Of a stretch of DNA of 56,285 nt, positions 39,657-53,300 are shown in pieces. Made by a program: the position numbers and the translations under genes. Position 1 is the stretch's first letter; the number at the start of each line of letters is the position of its first letter. Origin of the DNA: Oribacterium sp. (GTDB lineage: Bacteria > Bacillota_A > Clostridia > Lachnospirales > Lachnospiraceae); assembly GCA_017940955.1 (NCBI GenBank), contig JAGAXP010000270.1:1-56285 (forward strand), written 5' to 3'. The notes beneath the pieces were generated by a model. That model worked only from the letters and a program-made list of their open reading frames with translations, searched no databases and had not been told where the DNA came from.

Positions 39657-41135
39657 TCAAATTTCCAATGTCTTTACTTTTTCAAGCAATCCCCTGACCT
39701 TCGCCATGTAGAACTCTGACAGCTTCTGTTCCTTCTCGGAAAGGTTCAATTTCTTATGAAGCTTACGAATCATCCTGATGTAAGCTATAAAAGCCGACTT
39801 GTCCGTCACATCCTTGAGGATTACACTGTCCTCTGTTCCGAAATAGTGCTTTAAGAAATATTCATAGAACTTCTGTGCCGTCTGATAGGAGAATCCCATG
39901 AATTTTTCAACAACGGCCGGGTCATCCTCTCCGAGAACAACATAGAAATAGTACAATCCCGCTATTTCTATTATAGGATTTCCTCTGGATACCCTGTCCA
40001 TGTCTATGAGCAGGGCTTCACCCTTCTGCATAAAAACATTTCCGGTGTGAAAATCTCCGTGTATCAGGGTTCCGGGTTCAGGCAGTGTATCTATAAGTTC
40101 CATACATTTTTCTGCCAATGCCTCGTCCTCCCGGCCTATTCCGCCCCGGACATAATCTCTCAGGCACTCGGTTCCGTCAGAAAAACCATCCTCATCAGTC
40201 ACCTCTATATCATGTATCGTGTGTGCAAGGTCAGACATTATCTTTGCATAGACCTCCACCTGTCCATGATCTCTGCCTATACATTCTGAAACCGTGTCTG
40301 ATTCTATGAGCTCATACATCGCACCGTATCTGTCTCCCACGGATACTATTCCGAAGGAAATGGCTGTGGGCATGCCTAGCACAAAAGTCTTACGGCTTAA
40401 TGCGATCTCCTGTTCAACATCATGATAGGTATTATTCTCATTGAAAACCTTTATAACCAGCTCATCATCATAGCGGTATACTTCCCCCTTAGCCCCCCTG
40501 CCTATCAGCTTACAGCCGTCTACGGATACTTCTCTGTATTTCTTGTATCTTGTCTTATCCGAATCGAAGGTTCCCGGCCATATGAAGTTCATATGCTTGA
40601 TATACTCCTTGAAGGCACCGGTCTTGTTCAGTGTCAGTTCCAGAGATTCTGCTATGCTCCGGTAATACCAGCACTGCATCTGTGGGTCATCCTGATGGAG
40701 CTTCGTCCACATCTCATCTCCCGTTTCCGAATACATACTGGCAAGTGACCTGATGTTTGCAAGCTTATCCGCAAGCCAGAGCATCTTCACTCCGATATCC
40801 TGACTGTTCTTCAGGATCAAAAGGGCCTCTTCCTTACGTTTCTGCCATGTGGATTCGGGTGCCTCTTCCGGATACTTATTTTCGGACTCAGATGACACCA
40901 GATACGCTACTCTCTGTCCGAAACGCTTCTCTATCTCCTCCAGTGTTCCGTCTGTATCCTCAACTATATCGTGAAGAATTCCTGCCGTGATAACCTCTTC
41001 ATCATCGGTTATGGTCGAGAGTATCTGAGCTACTTCTATGGGATGTAAAATATATGGGATATTTTTAAACTTACGGACCTTACCCTGGTGCAGAACCGTT
41101 GCGTAAATTATTGCCTCTTCCAGCATATTCATCAT
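39657..41135 (-). CDS. Fusion of RelA/SpoT-like HD hydrolase and APH-type kinase
   Basis: A 492-residue protein from the MMNMLEEAIIYATVLHQGKV start (AGGAAAAA upstream; the longer ORF adds 22 poor codons). Residues about 1-150 are an HD domain with YILHPIEVAQILS and ITAGILHDIVEDT, the pattern of (p)ppGpp hydrolases. From about 190 a kinase-like fold follows: KLIGRGAKGEVYRYDDELVIKVF, catalytic TLIHGDFHTGNVF and LIDMDRVSRGNP. The kinase half resembles aminoglycoside/choline kinases. No RelA synthetase domain is present. The two halves could act on the same small molecule, or the HD may remove a nucleotide or phosphate. A joint role is unknown. Confidence 0.75.
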   Translation of the reverse strand: MMNMLEEAIIYATVLHQGKVRKFKNIPYILHPIEVAQILSTITDDEEVITAGILHDIVEDTDGTLEEIEKRFGQRVAYLVSSESENKYPEEAPESTWQKRKEEALLILKNSQDIGVKMLWLADKLANIRSLASMYSETGDEMWTKLHQDDPQMQCWYYRSIAESLELTLNKTGAFKEYIKHMNFIWPGTFDSDKTRYKKYREVSVDGCKLIGRGAKGEVYRYDDELVIKVFNENNTYHDVEQEIALSRKTFVLGMPTAISFGIVSVGDRYGAMYELIESDTVSECIGRDHGQVEVYAKIMSDLAHTIHDIEVTDEDGFSDGTECLRDYVRGGIGREDEALAEKCMELIDTLPEPGTLIHGDFHTGNVFMQKGEALLIDMDRVSRGNPIIEIAGLYYFYVVLGEDDPAVVEKFMGFSYQTAQKFYEYFLKHYFGTEDSVILKDVTDKSAFIAYIRMIRKLHKKLNLSEKEQKLSEFYMAKVRGLLEKVKTLEI

Positions 41136-41287
41136 ATAGATTTTTCCTGCCTTTCCCCGTATCCGGTCACTCTGTCTTAGATAAGAAAAATGGATTATCA
41201 ATAAAATCTTTATCGGCAGAAATACCCTATTACTTTAGAAAAAAGCCAGAATATTTTTTCATTCATTTAACAAAACAGTTAAAAAAT

Positions 41288-41313
41288 CCCCCGGAACATC
41301 ACTGTCCCGGGGG
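41288..41313 (-). terminator. Intrinsic terminator of the giant adhesin gene
   Basis: On the minus strand CCCCCGGGAC pairs with GTTCCGGGGG around a short loop, and T6 follows. It starts 26 bases after the stop. Confidence 0.85.
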
Positions 41314-41338
41314 ATTCCCTATTGGTAGCTAATGGTTT

Positions 41339-44300
41339 TTATTTTGTCTTAGCTGCCTTTTTTCTTTTTTTGTCTGTGTAGAACCATGCCGCAAGTACTG
41401 CCAGAGAAACAATTGCTCCGATTCCATAGTACATCATATTGGATTCATCGCCTGTCTGAGGTCTTCTTGTGGCACCTAAAACTTCCGGCACCTCAGGGTT
41501 TTCACGGTTAGCTCCGAGTACCTCTCCATCATCTGTTGAGTCACTTGGATTATCACGGGAGATTCCTCTGACACTTCCGTTGCCTCCGCTGCTTCCGCCA
41601 CCGCCGTTGTTATTGCCTCCGTCAGTGTAGCTGTTGGTGAAGATCACCTCGGAAACCTGTCCGCTCTCTGTAAATACTCTTGCTGCTGTTGTACCATCAC
41701 CTGTAACTGCTGTTGTACCATAGCTTACAGACTCGTAAGAAGACTTGTAGCTTGTGATATTCTGTTCAGTAAAGGTGTAGTAAATACGCTTTCCGTCTGC
41801 GGTGTATACAGGAACGGATGCCCATGTAGTGTCATCTGTCCAGTTGTTTGCCGCATTAAGAATTGTTTCTTTCTTAAGTCCGTCAACTTCGATGTCTGTT
41901 GTTGTACCATTCACCACTGTTGAAGCCTTAAGGGTTATCTTAAGTTCCTGAGGGCGCTTCTTATTCTTATCATTTTCATCACTCCAGATCTTTGAAACCT
42001 TCAGAGAAGCTGTATCAAAACGATTTGTGATATCAGTTCTGAATCCGGTCTCTGTCTCTGTTGTGTCTGAAGTATAAACATAAGCACCTACAGTACCGTT
42101 TGTAAGCTCCTGTGCGTTAACATTGACACTGCTTCCATCTGAAAGATAGATTCTGCTCTCAACCGCACGATAGATATACAGGTTGCCTGCATCGTCACAT
42201 ACAGGAAGATCTGTTACTGTCCAGCTTGTATCGGTCTTATTGATAACATGGATCATAAGTGATCTGCTTCCGTTCACTGTTTCATAAACATTAGCCCAAT
42301 CTGTGTTCTCAGTCTTACGCTGAAGAACAACCTCTGCTCCCGTTACAGTCTTACCGATGCCGGCATACTCATTCTCCCAGTTCTTTCGAACAACGATAGT
42401 TCTCGGAGTCAGAGTATTCTGGATCGTGATCTCGAAGGTCTTCTTTCCGGATGCTCCCTCAGTTACGTTCACTGTGGTCTCACCTGTGTAGCCATCGATC
42501 ACATTCTCCTTTACGCTGTAGCTGATCCTTGCACCTCTCAGTCCTCTCTTGAACTCCGGAAGATCTGTCCATGTATATGTCCAGTTATTCGAAGCACCAA
42601 GAGTAACTACACCGTTGATCTGTTTATCCTCGCCCTGAAGCTCAACTACATTTACAGGCTCCTCTACAGTATTGCCATCGGCATCTGTATAGGAAGCGTA
42701 AAGTGTTACTGTAATTTCCTTCGGTCTGTCACCATACTTGTCGTCCTTGTCATCCCACTTCTTAACAGCAGAAACATCTACTGTACTGATCTTGTGGATA
42801 TTTGAATAAGTGCTCTTAATGAGGCCACCTTCTTCAAGAATGACACCTTCATCCTCGTATGTTCGTTCCTCGGTTGCTGCAGTATCGCCGTTGAAAAGAC
42901 TGACTATGAAGTCTGCAAATGTGTTGTAGATATTTGTAAGTCCTTCAACAAACATATCCCACAATGTCTGCTCACCGGCTAAAGCTACCATCTTATAACC
43001 GCTGACTTCATCCTCAACTGCTCTGTAGCTGTATGAATCGCCAAACGGATCCTCAACCGGAAGCTCTGACCAGGAAGCGATAGTCCACTCACCCGATCCT
43101 GCCGCGGTCTGATTCGTTATGGTTCTGTCAAATTTTGCAGGTAACTGTGTCCATTCACCATCTGAACCCATACGCTGCAGGTGGAATGTTACGCTGTCAG
43201 GACGCATACCGTCTCTATCATCGTCATCATCCCAGACCTTAGTAATTGAATACTTGGCCTTCTTCAGAATGTTTTTGATAGAAGCCTTCTGAACATTGTC
43301 CATATCTTCTGCAAAACCAACCTCAGATTCGTAGTTGTAACCACCAACCGAGTTTTTGTCTGAATCAAAGTATCTCGTATCCTGTTTTACTATCTGTCCG
43401 TTGACCTTCCTTACGATCTCAATAGATGTTTCGACTGTCTGATAATACAGGAATCGTCCTCTATTGTCTGTTTCTGGAAGATCATCCCATCTGAAGCTGT
43501 AGTTGTTATCACTTGAAAGATTTGCTGTCACTACCTCTCCGTTCGGGAGTATATCGCCATTATCATCGACATATCTGTAGAAATCTGCCCAGTTATTTTC
43601 TCCATCCGGTCTTGCCTGAAGTTTAACATGGACGATTCTTTCATACTCAGCATTTGTGTCTGTCTCATCGGTCTCTGCTGTATCCCAGTACTTATCCACG
43701 ATAAAGGACTGTGTTGCAAGAGTATTGATAAATGTAACCTCTGTTGCCTTATTATCAGCTACTGTAACATCCTCTGCAACCTCGTCGTAATCTACCTCTC
43801 TCTGGTTCAGGTGAACAAGATTTGTGGCATCATAGGAGTTGATACGTTCTTTCTGTCCATCCGGTCCTACATAGTACTCTTCGAGAGTGTAAATCACTTC
43901 ATTGTCGTTCGCATCGTATACAGGCAACTCGGACCATGAAGCTGTCCAGTTATTTGATTGCTTCAGAGTCTTTGTCTCCACTTCATAAGTCGGAATGTTG
44001 CTGAAGATCTCCGGAGCATTCTCTGCCTGTAACGGGATGGATGAAGTAAGCTTAACCTTGATTTCTCCCGGTCTCAGTCTGTACTTATCCTCGAAGTCTT
44101 CCCATTTCTTGTTTACTACGATACTTCCGAGTCTGAGTCTGTTGGTGAACTTAGTTGTAAATACCTTCTTGTAAATTCCATAGCCGTCGGCAGTTCCGTT
44201 CTCAGAACTGTATGCGTAGGCCTTTGTACCTCCTGTCTGGTTTCCGGTAGACGGATCATCCTCCTCCGGCTTAACCACTATATCCATTTCGGTTCCATCC

Positions 44301-47300
44301 GTAAGAACGATCTTTGTTTCCACCGCTCTGTAGGAATAGTCCCTGCCATCCTTGTCCTTTGCAGGAAGCATATAGAAATATGCCTTCTGACTTGACGCAT
44401 TTCTCTTGATGCTTGCTTCGACAGTCTTTCCGTCTATTTCCACATCAACAAAATGTTTCACAGAGGACTCGGTCGCTCTCTGAAGCTTGAATCTTATTTC
44501 GCTGATTCTGCTTCCAAAACCTCTTACTTCGTCATCCCAAACCTTTGTTACATCAAGCTCGGTGAGATCGAGAGTATTGGTCACTGTTGTTGCAAATTTG
44601 TAAGGATGATTCTCATCCTCCTTATCAGTCTTTTCCGTATCTGATGAGATAGCAGTAAATCCTTCAAATCCGGTGCCTGTTGTCTCGCCACTAAGTTCTG
44701 CATCGATACTGTCGGCGGATCTTACCTTCACTTCATCATTTCCATACTGTACAGAATACTCTACAGCACGATAATCAATCAGATCGTAATTCTCCGTATC
44801 AGTATTGTATGCATACGGCATAAGGCCATCGACCTTGGCTGTTGTATATGTACCGTCAGATTTGAATGTTGAGCTTATACTTACAGGCTCTCCATTCTCT
44901 CCGTCCTTTTCAAGCAGCTTCCATCCGGAAGTGCCATCAATCTTGTAATATACACGATAGTTTATTGTGTCAGGAATAACTCCCAGTTCATGCAGTCTGA
45001 CGATATCTTTCTTAGATATCTTCTGACCGTTTTTACTGTCCTTAAATTCCTTGGTTGCCTCAAGACTAACGGTCTTAAGGACATTCTTTCGACCGGTTAC
45101 CATCGGACCATCTTCATCATAAACGATACCTCTTGTACCATCACCCTCATGCCCTATTCCACCATTGCGCCAGAAAGCTGCATCTTCGGTAGTAACTGTG
45201 AAAGGAATATAACTCCAGTTATCAGGAACTACCTCTCTTACATAATATCTGTAATACCAGCCTCTGGGCTCATACTTAAGAAGATTACTTACTGTAGCAG
45301 TCCAGTCATTACTGTCATCAAGCTCTATGGTATCGATATAGAATGAATAGTTAGGCTGTAAGTAAGTATACTGATTTTTAGTCGGGTTCCAGATCGTGAG
45401 ATCCTTGGCTCTATCCCTTACTCTGTAAAGTTCAAAATCGATATGATCCGGAAGAACCTTTATACCCTTATAATTCTGAACTTCCGACCAGAGCTTCTTG
45501 ATATAAAGTGAAGTACGTATCTTAGTGTAGGTATTGATGACGGCAGCTGTGCCTTCTCCCTTACGTCCATCAAGATCATAACTTCCTTCTACCTCGAGGT
45601 CATACCAGCCGGATGAGTGAATCGGCTGCTTTGTGCCATACAGATTTGAACCTGTAGCGATAAGCTCCGCCTTACCATCAGCACTGGAAACAACTGAAGC
45701 CTTGTAAATCTCTTCATAGCCTCTTGTGTAAGAATCAGCCTGAATCTTTTCAGCTACTACATACTTATATGGATTAAGGTTCGGAGCATAGTAAACAAGA
45801 TTCTTCCATGTATATGATGTGTACTCAGGATGATTCGTGTCATAATGCAGTGTCCTTTCATCCAGTTTTTCCTCAGTTCCGCTTATTACATTACCGTCCT
45901 TATCCTGAAGGTATCTGTAAAGACGTACCGTAATCTGAGGCGGGTCAATATCAGGATTCAGATACTTTCCATCATATGTGCCTGAAACAGGATCAAAACC
46001 GGTCCACTTCTTATAGAAAGTGATGTCATAGTTTTCTGTCGGCTTATATGCGTTGGTAGCCTGAATACCGTTTGTCAATGTGTCGTCGGACTCAACCTCA
46101 AAGTCATAAACTGCCTCTAAGATATCCCTTTCTTTCTCTGTGTCAGCATCCTCCTTTATGAAATATGTATACGGGCGTCCCGTGTCGTCATACTTTGGAA
46201 CCAGTGCCTGCTCTTCAGTAGGCTGACCGTTTTCATCTGTACTGTAGAATGTAAACTCGCGCTTATAAAGTGAGTTGGCCCCCTGTAGTATCGTATCAAG
46301 ATAGCTGTCAGCTGACTTTTCAACGAGTATCTCATTTCCCATAAGGTCTGTTCCCATGGTGTATTCATGTACCCGTTCTTCAACTGTGCTCTTATACGCC
46401 TTTCTCCAGAGCTGAATCTTAACATCCGGAAGATTCTTGGCAACATATCCCTTAGGCAGATTGTTATAAACCTTCACACCTGTAACAGTTCTCTTATTGC
46501 GAGGTCTGTTTACGAGTGTAGATGCCTTGTCGGGATCAAGTGTGACCTTCGCCGCCACAATTGTCTCCGTATCGGAAACCTTCAATGTGAGAAGATCAGC
46601 TTCATCATAATCATACCTGGCAACCTGATGAGTGTCATCCGTATACTCAGGAGATCCCGGGAAAGCACCGATCTCAGCATATTCATTTTTGTTTTCCGAT
46701 GCATATTCCTCACTTATATAGTAGGAATACTCATAAAATCTGTATGTTTCATCCGAGAGCTTCTCTTTTCTGAACCGAGGTAACGGCTTGTACCTTACCT
46801 GCCACCAGTTATGAGTCTTCTCGTCTAAAACAGTGTTCCAGTCATAATCATAATAAGTAGTCTTGTCTATCTGCTCAACATGCTCATTTCCGTCCTTATC
46901 TGTATACGAACGCCAGAGTTTTGAATAGATATCAGGACGCTTGTTCTCCTTTGCATCATCCTGATCATAATCCTCCCAGAACTTATTAACTACAGGAGTT
47001 ACAGTTCCGTTAAGTTCATTATGGAGGGCAATGGAATAAACATCTCCTGTATGATGATCCTGACCTAAAGTAAGACTTGCCACAGTATTACCTGACATCG
47101 AATATGCCTTGGTATACCTTTCGGCAGAATCTGCATCTCTTCCGTCACCATAAATGAACTCTTCATACTTTCCATCAGAATTCGTTTCAAGATGAGGCTT
47201 ATAATCGATCAGCTCACCGGCGCTGTCATACTTACGGAACGGACCAAGCTTGGCACTCCAGTTGTTATCCCTGTTAAGTCTTACTTCGGTAGTATCATCG

Positions 47301-50300
47301 CCCACCTTTACCAGCAATTTAACTTCATCTGGTCTGTAGGTGTAGGCTTCACCGGTAGAATCCTTATAATCTTCGCCATCATCCCATGTCTTTTTGATGT
47401 CAATATAGATAACACCAACTCTTACATTGGAAAGAGCAAAGTCAAAGTTTCTGTTTCCGATTACGTTTCCTTCCTCGAAATACTGGTAATTAATATAGCT
47501 TCTGCTGGCCTTTTGTGCAGCTTCGCTGTCAACCAGAAGTACATCGAAGTCGTAATACTTACCCTGTACAAAACCGTAGTCATCTGTCTCACTTGTAAGG
47601 CTCTTAAATGTATCGTCATTTCCCTCATACTGACTCCAGTCGTGTCCGAGATAGTAATCCTTATTCGAGAAATCCTTTACGATGGTTTCGCCTTCCTTAC
47701 CTGTATAGTAATGAACAGCGCTGTCACCCAGCCTTATTTCTCTTACTCTGAATGAGCCTGATCCAGCCGTTTCAGTGTAATTATTGTTTCTCCAATTGTT
47801 GAAGTCTACCTTAATGCTGCCAGGGATAGGAATGAATAAATACTTGGAATACTTATCAGCACGTGGGTTGATAGTGTATTCTTCCGTACCTACCTGTTCC
47901 CAGCCAGCGCCCTTGTTCTGCTCCAAAACGAAGGTAACCGGCTCTCTCCTTTCAGAATCCTCTCCATCCAGCCACTCTTTGTAAACAGTTATATAGTTTT
48001 CTCCCCCTGTCCCGTTAGTAATCTCAACAGAGTCAAGAAGATACTTATCTTTTCCTGCAAAATACGGATTGATCACCGTTTCATTTGTCTCAGCATAAGT
48101 CTCTTCTGATATGGCATTGACAACAGTAGGTAAATATCCACGGTCTTCAGCATCCTCATGCTCAAAGATCGAGTAGGTATACTCTGTTCCGTCAAGTGTA
48201 TATCTGGGAAGCAGTCCTGTTAAACTTTCAAAACCGGATTCCTTCACTAATTCGGGATCATCATAAGAGTCAATGATGATCACATCAGTAAACTCCTGTT
48301 TAAGATCCTCCATACTGTTTATGGTTGTCTCAGTTACAGTTCCGTCCTCATTTAACTTATTGTATGTACCTCCCACCTTATAGGTTCTTACGATTCTTCC
48401 GATCTTGCTCTTGTCCTGAAAAACATCAAAAGCGAATGATACGGAATCCTTACTCTGATCTGTTAATGATAATCCATCAGGGAACTTCTTTACGAGCTTG
48501 ACCTGTGCATTACCGACAAGTATGTTCTCGATATAAGTATCAACATTTCCGTGAGTGTTTGTTTCCGTAGTTATGCTCTGAACATAACGATAACCGTCAG
48601 CAGTCAGGAAATAAGTCTTTCCGGTTGAATCGGTATAGACCTGGGCATCCTTGAATTCACCGTCAACCTTGGTCTGGACAATTCCTTCCCTTACAAAATA
48701 ATACAGTCTGTTTCCTTCAGCATCATACTTCTCGGGAGTCCATGAACAGCTCTTTGAAGTGACTTCAGAAGAAAATCCTTCAAGTACCATTGTTTCAACT
48801 TCAGAAGCTGACGCAACTCTCAGATAATCGTTAAAATCATTGTAGGATCTCGGATTTACCAGACTCTTGTAAAGTGTTACAGGCACCTTTGATTCGGTAT
48901 CCTGTCTTGCGGTGGCCTTCCATTTTTTGGTGACTTCAACCTTGACCTTATCCTCAATGGTATTGACAAGACTCTCACCGTTCAGGATAAATACTCCCTC
49001 ATGAAGTCCGGTTAACTCATTTTCCTTGGTAAGCAGCTGCTGCTCATAATGGTTGGAACCGCCTGACATACGCTCCTTACCGACATAAACGAACTGAGTA
49101 CCGTCTCCGTTATAAGCTTCCGTGTATCCGCTTAAAGGAAGAGTAAGCTCATAATACTTATTTACATTGTTATCTGCTTCACTGCCGATGTTTTTCTTTA
49201 TCTCCTTGTATTCGGCATTCTGTATAGGAGATAAATGTCTCCACGCATCTGTATTTGTTCCACTGTATCTGTAGAAAATAATCTCAGCTTTTGGACGTTT
49301 AGCTACAGTTTCATCCTTTCCGTCATCCTTCCAGATCTTGTACATGGTGTAGGTAGTGTCACCAGCAAGTACGTTAACAAGCGTACCGTTCTTGTACAGA
49401 CCGTCAGTAACGTTGGCTGCAGAACTTACATTATTATATTGAGGCTCATAACGACGATTGATGATCTTATTGCCTTCTCTTGCGATATCATCAGGAAGTC
49501 CATCAAGCTTCTCGGTCAGATAATAATGAACATTATAGTCGTTTCTGTCATAACCATAGCCTCTGATTTCGACTGTCCATGTATCGTCACCGTTATCTGT
49601 TACCTTTATGGCACCTTCTACATTTTCCTTATCGGTAATGATAGATACGGTTGCTGCCGAATCCGTTTTACCTTCAACAACCTTATGAAGAGTTACCGAA
49701 TTAATCCACTCTTCAGTAGAAGGTCTGTCTAAGTTAGTAGATCCGCTCTTTCTGGCATCGGCATCATTCCACTTTATAGTGGCTGTGTAAGTCTGAATCT
49801 CATAGTTACGAAGAATCGTTCCGTTAGGATCATCTTCCTCGTTCTCATTTTCATATTTGCTGAAGTACTTGGCTTTGATTTCATCACCCTCAGCAATACG
49901 ATACTTGATCGGAGCAGTCTGGATCACACCTGAAGCATCACGATATACATAGCTGGAATACAGCTTGCTCTTGAAATTATAATCATAGGATGTAGGTCCG
50001 GTGTAGGTGAAGCTTGCATTATCCATGTTCAATGCTTTTTTAGCTTCATCTGCATGGTAACCGAGAACATCCTTCATGGCATCAACATCGAGAGTCTTCC
50101 ATTCTGTGGAGATGCCTTCGATGTAATACTCAAGATGCATGAACTTCTTTACATCTTTATTCTTTCCAATGAGAGTATTCTTCTCATCATTATTCTTTCC
50201 GCCATCTTCCCAAAGCTTTCTGAGAACGATGCTTGAGTTAAGATACTCAACAAAAAGAGTATTTCCGTCATAATCATCTTCGGAAGTCTTCTTCTTGAGA

Positions 50301-53300
50301 TTGATAGGATCAACTCCTGTTCCGGCATGCTGCTGGAATTTCTTGTTGGAGTCATCAACCATCAGTGTGATATCTTTGTCATCAGACATGACCACAAGAT
50401 AATAATCACTTGATGTGACAACTGTGGTAAATTTATAGCTTCCATTTGCCGTTGTTGTTAAAGCAGGTTTAACCATCTCCTTGGTTGTTGCATCAAGAAG
50501 ATAAACCTCTGCTATACAATCGGAATCAAGATCTCCGACCTTCAGACATATATCTGTAGGTACTGTTACATTCTCTGTTTTGAGATATACAGGGTAGGAA
50601 ATGAGCTCATCATAGTAAAGTTTAAGAACAGCATCCTTATCTATCGCCTCGGCATCGGATCCGTCTTTCTTCTTATATAAGAAGTTACTAATCTCAGAAA
50701 CCTCATATTCATTTCCATCCATAACAAGCTTCGCAGACTTGAATCTGTATCCCGGTACATCAAAAAGTGCCGATACATCATTCAGATTCTCAAGACTTGT
50801 ATACTTTGTTTCATATACAGTGTTACCCTCAGTATTCTCTAAGAGTACTCCTTCTCCGTATACCTGAATCTCAAATTCAGGCACATCAAACTCAAGGTCA
50901 AGAACGTCCTCATGGCTCAGATTCTTTGATGAAAGATCTGTAACAAGGATAATGTTGTTGACATTGCCGGATGCCGGTGTGGCAGAATCCATCTCGACAC
51001 TGTTATCCTTTGCAATAACACTGAAGCTTGCAACGCTCGCTTCCAGGTCAAAGTAAATCTTTCCGCTTCCGTCGGCAGTCCTGGTCAAAGAAGCTCCATC
51101 TTCAAGATGGATGGAAACCTCTTCATCTTCAGCAAGTCCGGAAACAACATAATCGATCTTATCCTGTGGAGCTGTTTCGAACTCTGATCCGTCCTGCTTT
51201 ACAGTCTGATGAACTGTATATGTGTAATCCTTTAAATTTGTAAAGCTAAAGCTTGTAGGAGCAGCCGGATCAATGGAAACAGTATCAGCTCCGCCGTCAG
51301 GCGTATATGAGTAGTACTCGCTGTCCGCAGGCTTTATCTTCAATATATCTGTTGCATTAATTGTAAATGACTTGTCAGAGGCATCAACAGTAAAGCTTGC
51401 CTTACCTTCTGCATCACTGCTTACATCAACAGTACGTGTGCTTCCATCACTTCCTGTTATTGTCACTGCAGCCTCACCGCCATTACTTCCGAATCCGGAA
51501 AGCTCATAACTGATGGTTCCCTGAAGACCCGTAGCATCCTGTTCTACATAGAATGTTTCATCAAGATCCCAGTACAAACCTTTAAAGGTTAAAGGCTCAC
51601 TGCTGTCGATGGTTCTTTCTGTTGATTTAACCTTATATGTCACTCCATTTCTCTGAAGTGAAATAACTTCAATATTGATTCCTTTTGAATCTGCAATCAG
51701 TCCGATATTTCCGGTCTTGGCAGGAACTCCGCTTATCTCACTGGCAACGGTTGCAGCCTCATTCTCAAGCAGCGTAAGGAGATCATCCGGATCCGAAGTC
51801 ACATGCTGTCTGAAGGCCTCAAAGCTTTCCTCGTCAGGATAGATAACTGCGATCTTCTTCTCTTCTCCACCCTCTGCAGTTATGGAAAGAGTAAGTGTAT
51901 CTCCGTCTTCATAGGAGTACTTCGAATTCTCACTTCCAAGAGTTACATAATATGCCTTGATGGCACTCTTGTCAGAATAGAAAGCTACTGTATATATAGA
52001 GAAATCTTTTGTTGTGACTGTGAGCTCACCTTCGGAAGAAACATTTGCACTGTCATCTGTCTTTGGAGCAGACTTCTCTTTTGAATCTGTCTCTTCTGCC
52101 TCAAGTTCGTCGACTGCTGTCTCTTCTGCCTCAAGTTCGTCGACTGCTGCCTCTTCAGGCTCCTCAGTCTTCATGTGCTCAGGCTTCTTGAGTTTCTCAC
52201 CCGAATCTCTCTGAGTCACAAAAGAAACAACCGAATCAACAACCTCACCTATAAGAGATTCCTCTTCATCATCCTTTGCCCTGGCTGCTTTCTCTACATC
52301 TTCCTTATCCACATTCTGGAAATGATAAACGGATACATACTGATCTTCTTCAAGAGAAGCGTCCTTGATGGCCTGAGACTTAAATGTAACCTCTACCTTC
52401 TTTCCTCCGGCAGTTACAGGCTCAAGTTCATTTCCGTCAGGATCTGTTACTTTGATATCATATGAGAAGGAATCCTTGACAGCCTTGTCATTATCAAGAG
52501 TTTTCTCTACAGCCTCTACGATTTTTTTGTTGTCTCTTTCCTCGGTGATTCTTTCAACCTGAAGGACACTGTCTTTAGGGAATACTCCGGCAGGTGCTGT
52601 AACTGTGATTTCAAGATCGGCATCTTCATCTGTCCATGCAGCTGAAAACGCCTCTTGATTTTCCTCAAGCACTTCAACACTTACAGTAGGTAATGCCGAA
52701 TCATAAAGAACATACTTTTCTTCATTTTTTACTTCCGAAACAAAGCTGTAAACGCCCGGCTGTTTAGGATCGTACTCTCCGCCGAAAGACGTATCTGACT
52801 CCCATGTTAACGGAAGCTTTATAACTGTATACCCTGTAAGATCAAGACCACTGCTTTTCTCAAGATCCTTGACAGACGGTCTTTCTTCTCCGGAAAGAAG
52901 CTCTTTAATGGCTTCCTTCTGATCATCAGTCATAAAGTCTGCGCTCGTCACTGTCGTTGTACTTTCCGTAGCAGTTTTCTTTGTCTTTGATGATGTAGAA
53001 ATCTCTTCTTCATCCTCGCTAAGCTCCGCCTCTTCTCCATCTTCGATATGCTCAGCTTCTTCATCTGAAGCTAATGCAAATATCGTTTTTGGCAAATTAA
53101 GTGAGGACTCAGGAGTACCAAACTCCACGGTCTGATAAGCCACGTCCTCCTTGAGGTCTGCCAAAACTTTTACCGCATACACTGAGAATTCCGAAACGGC
53201 AGCCTTTTCTGTTGCATAACCTGTAAGGCCTGCATTGAAGCCTGATTCGATAACCATGAGCACGCAAAGCAAAAGTGACAATACCTGCTTAGTTAGCTTG

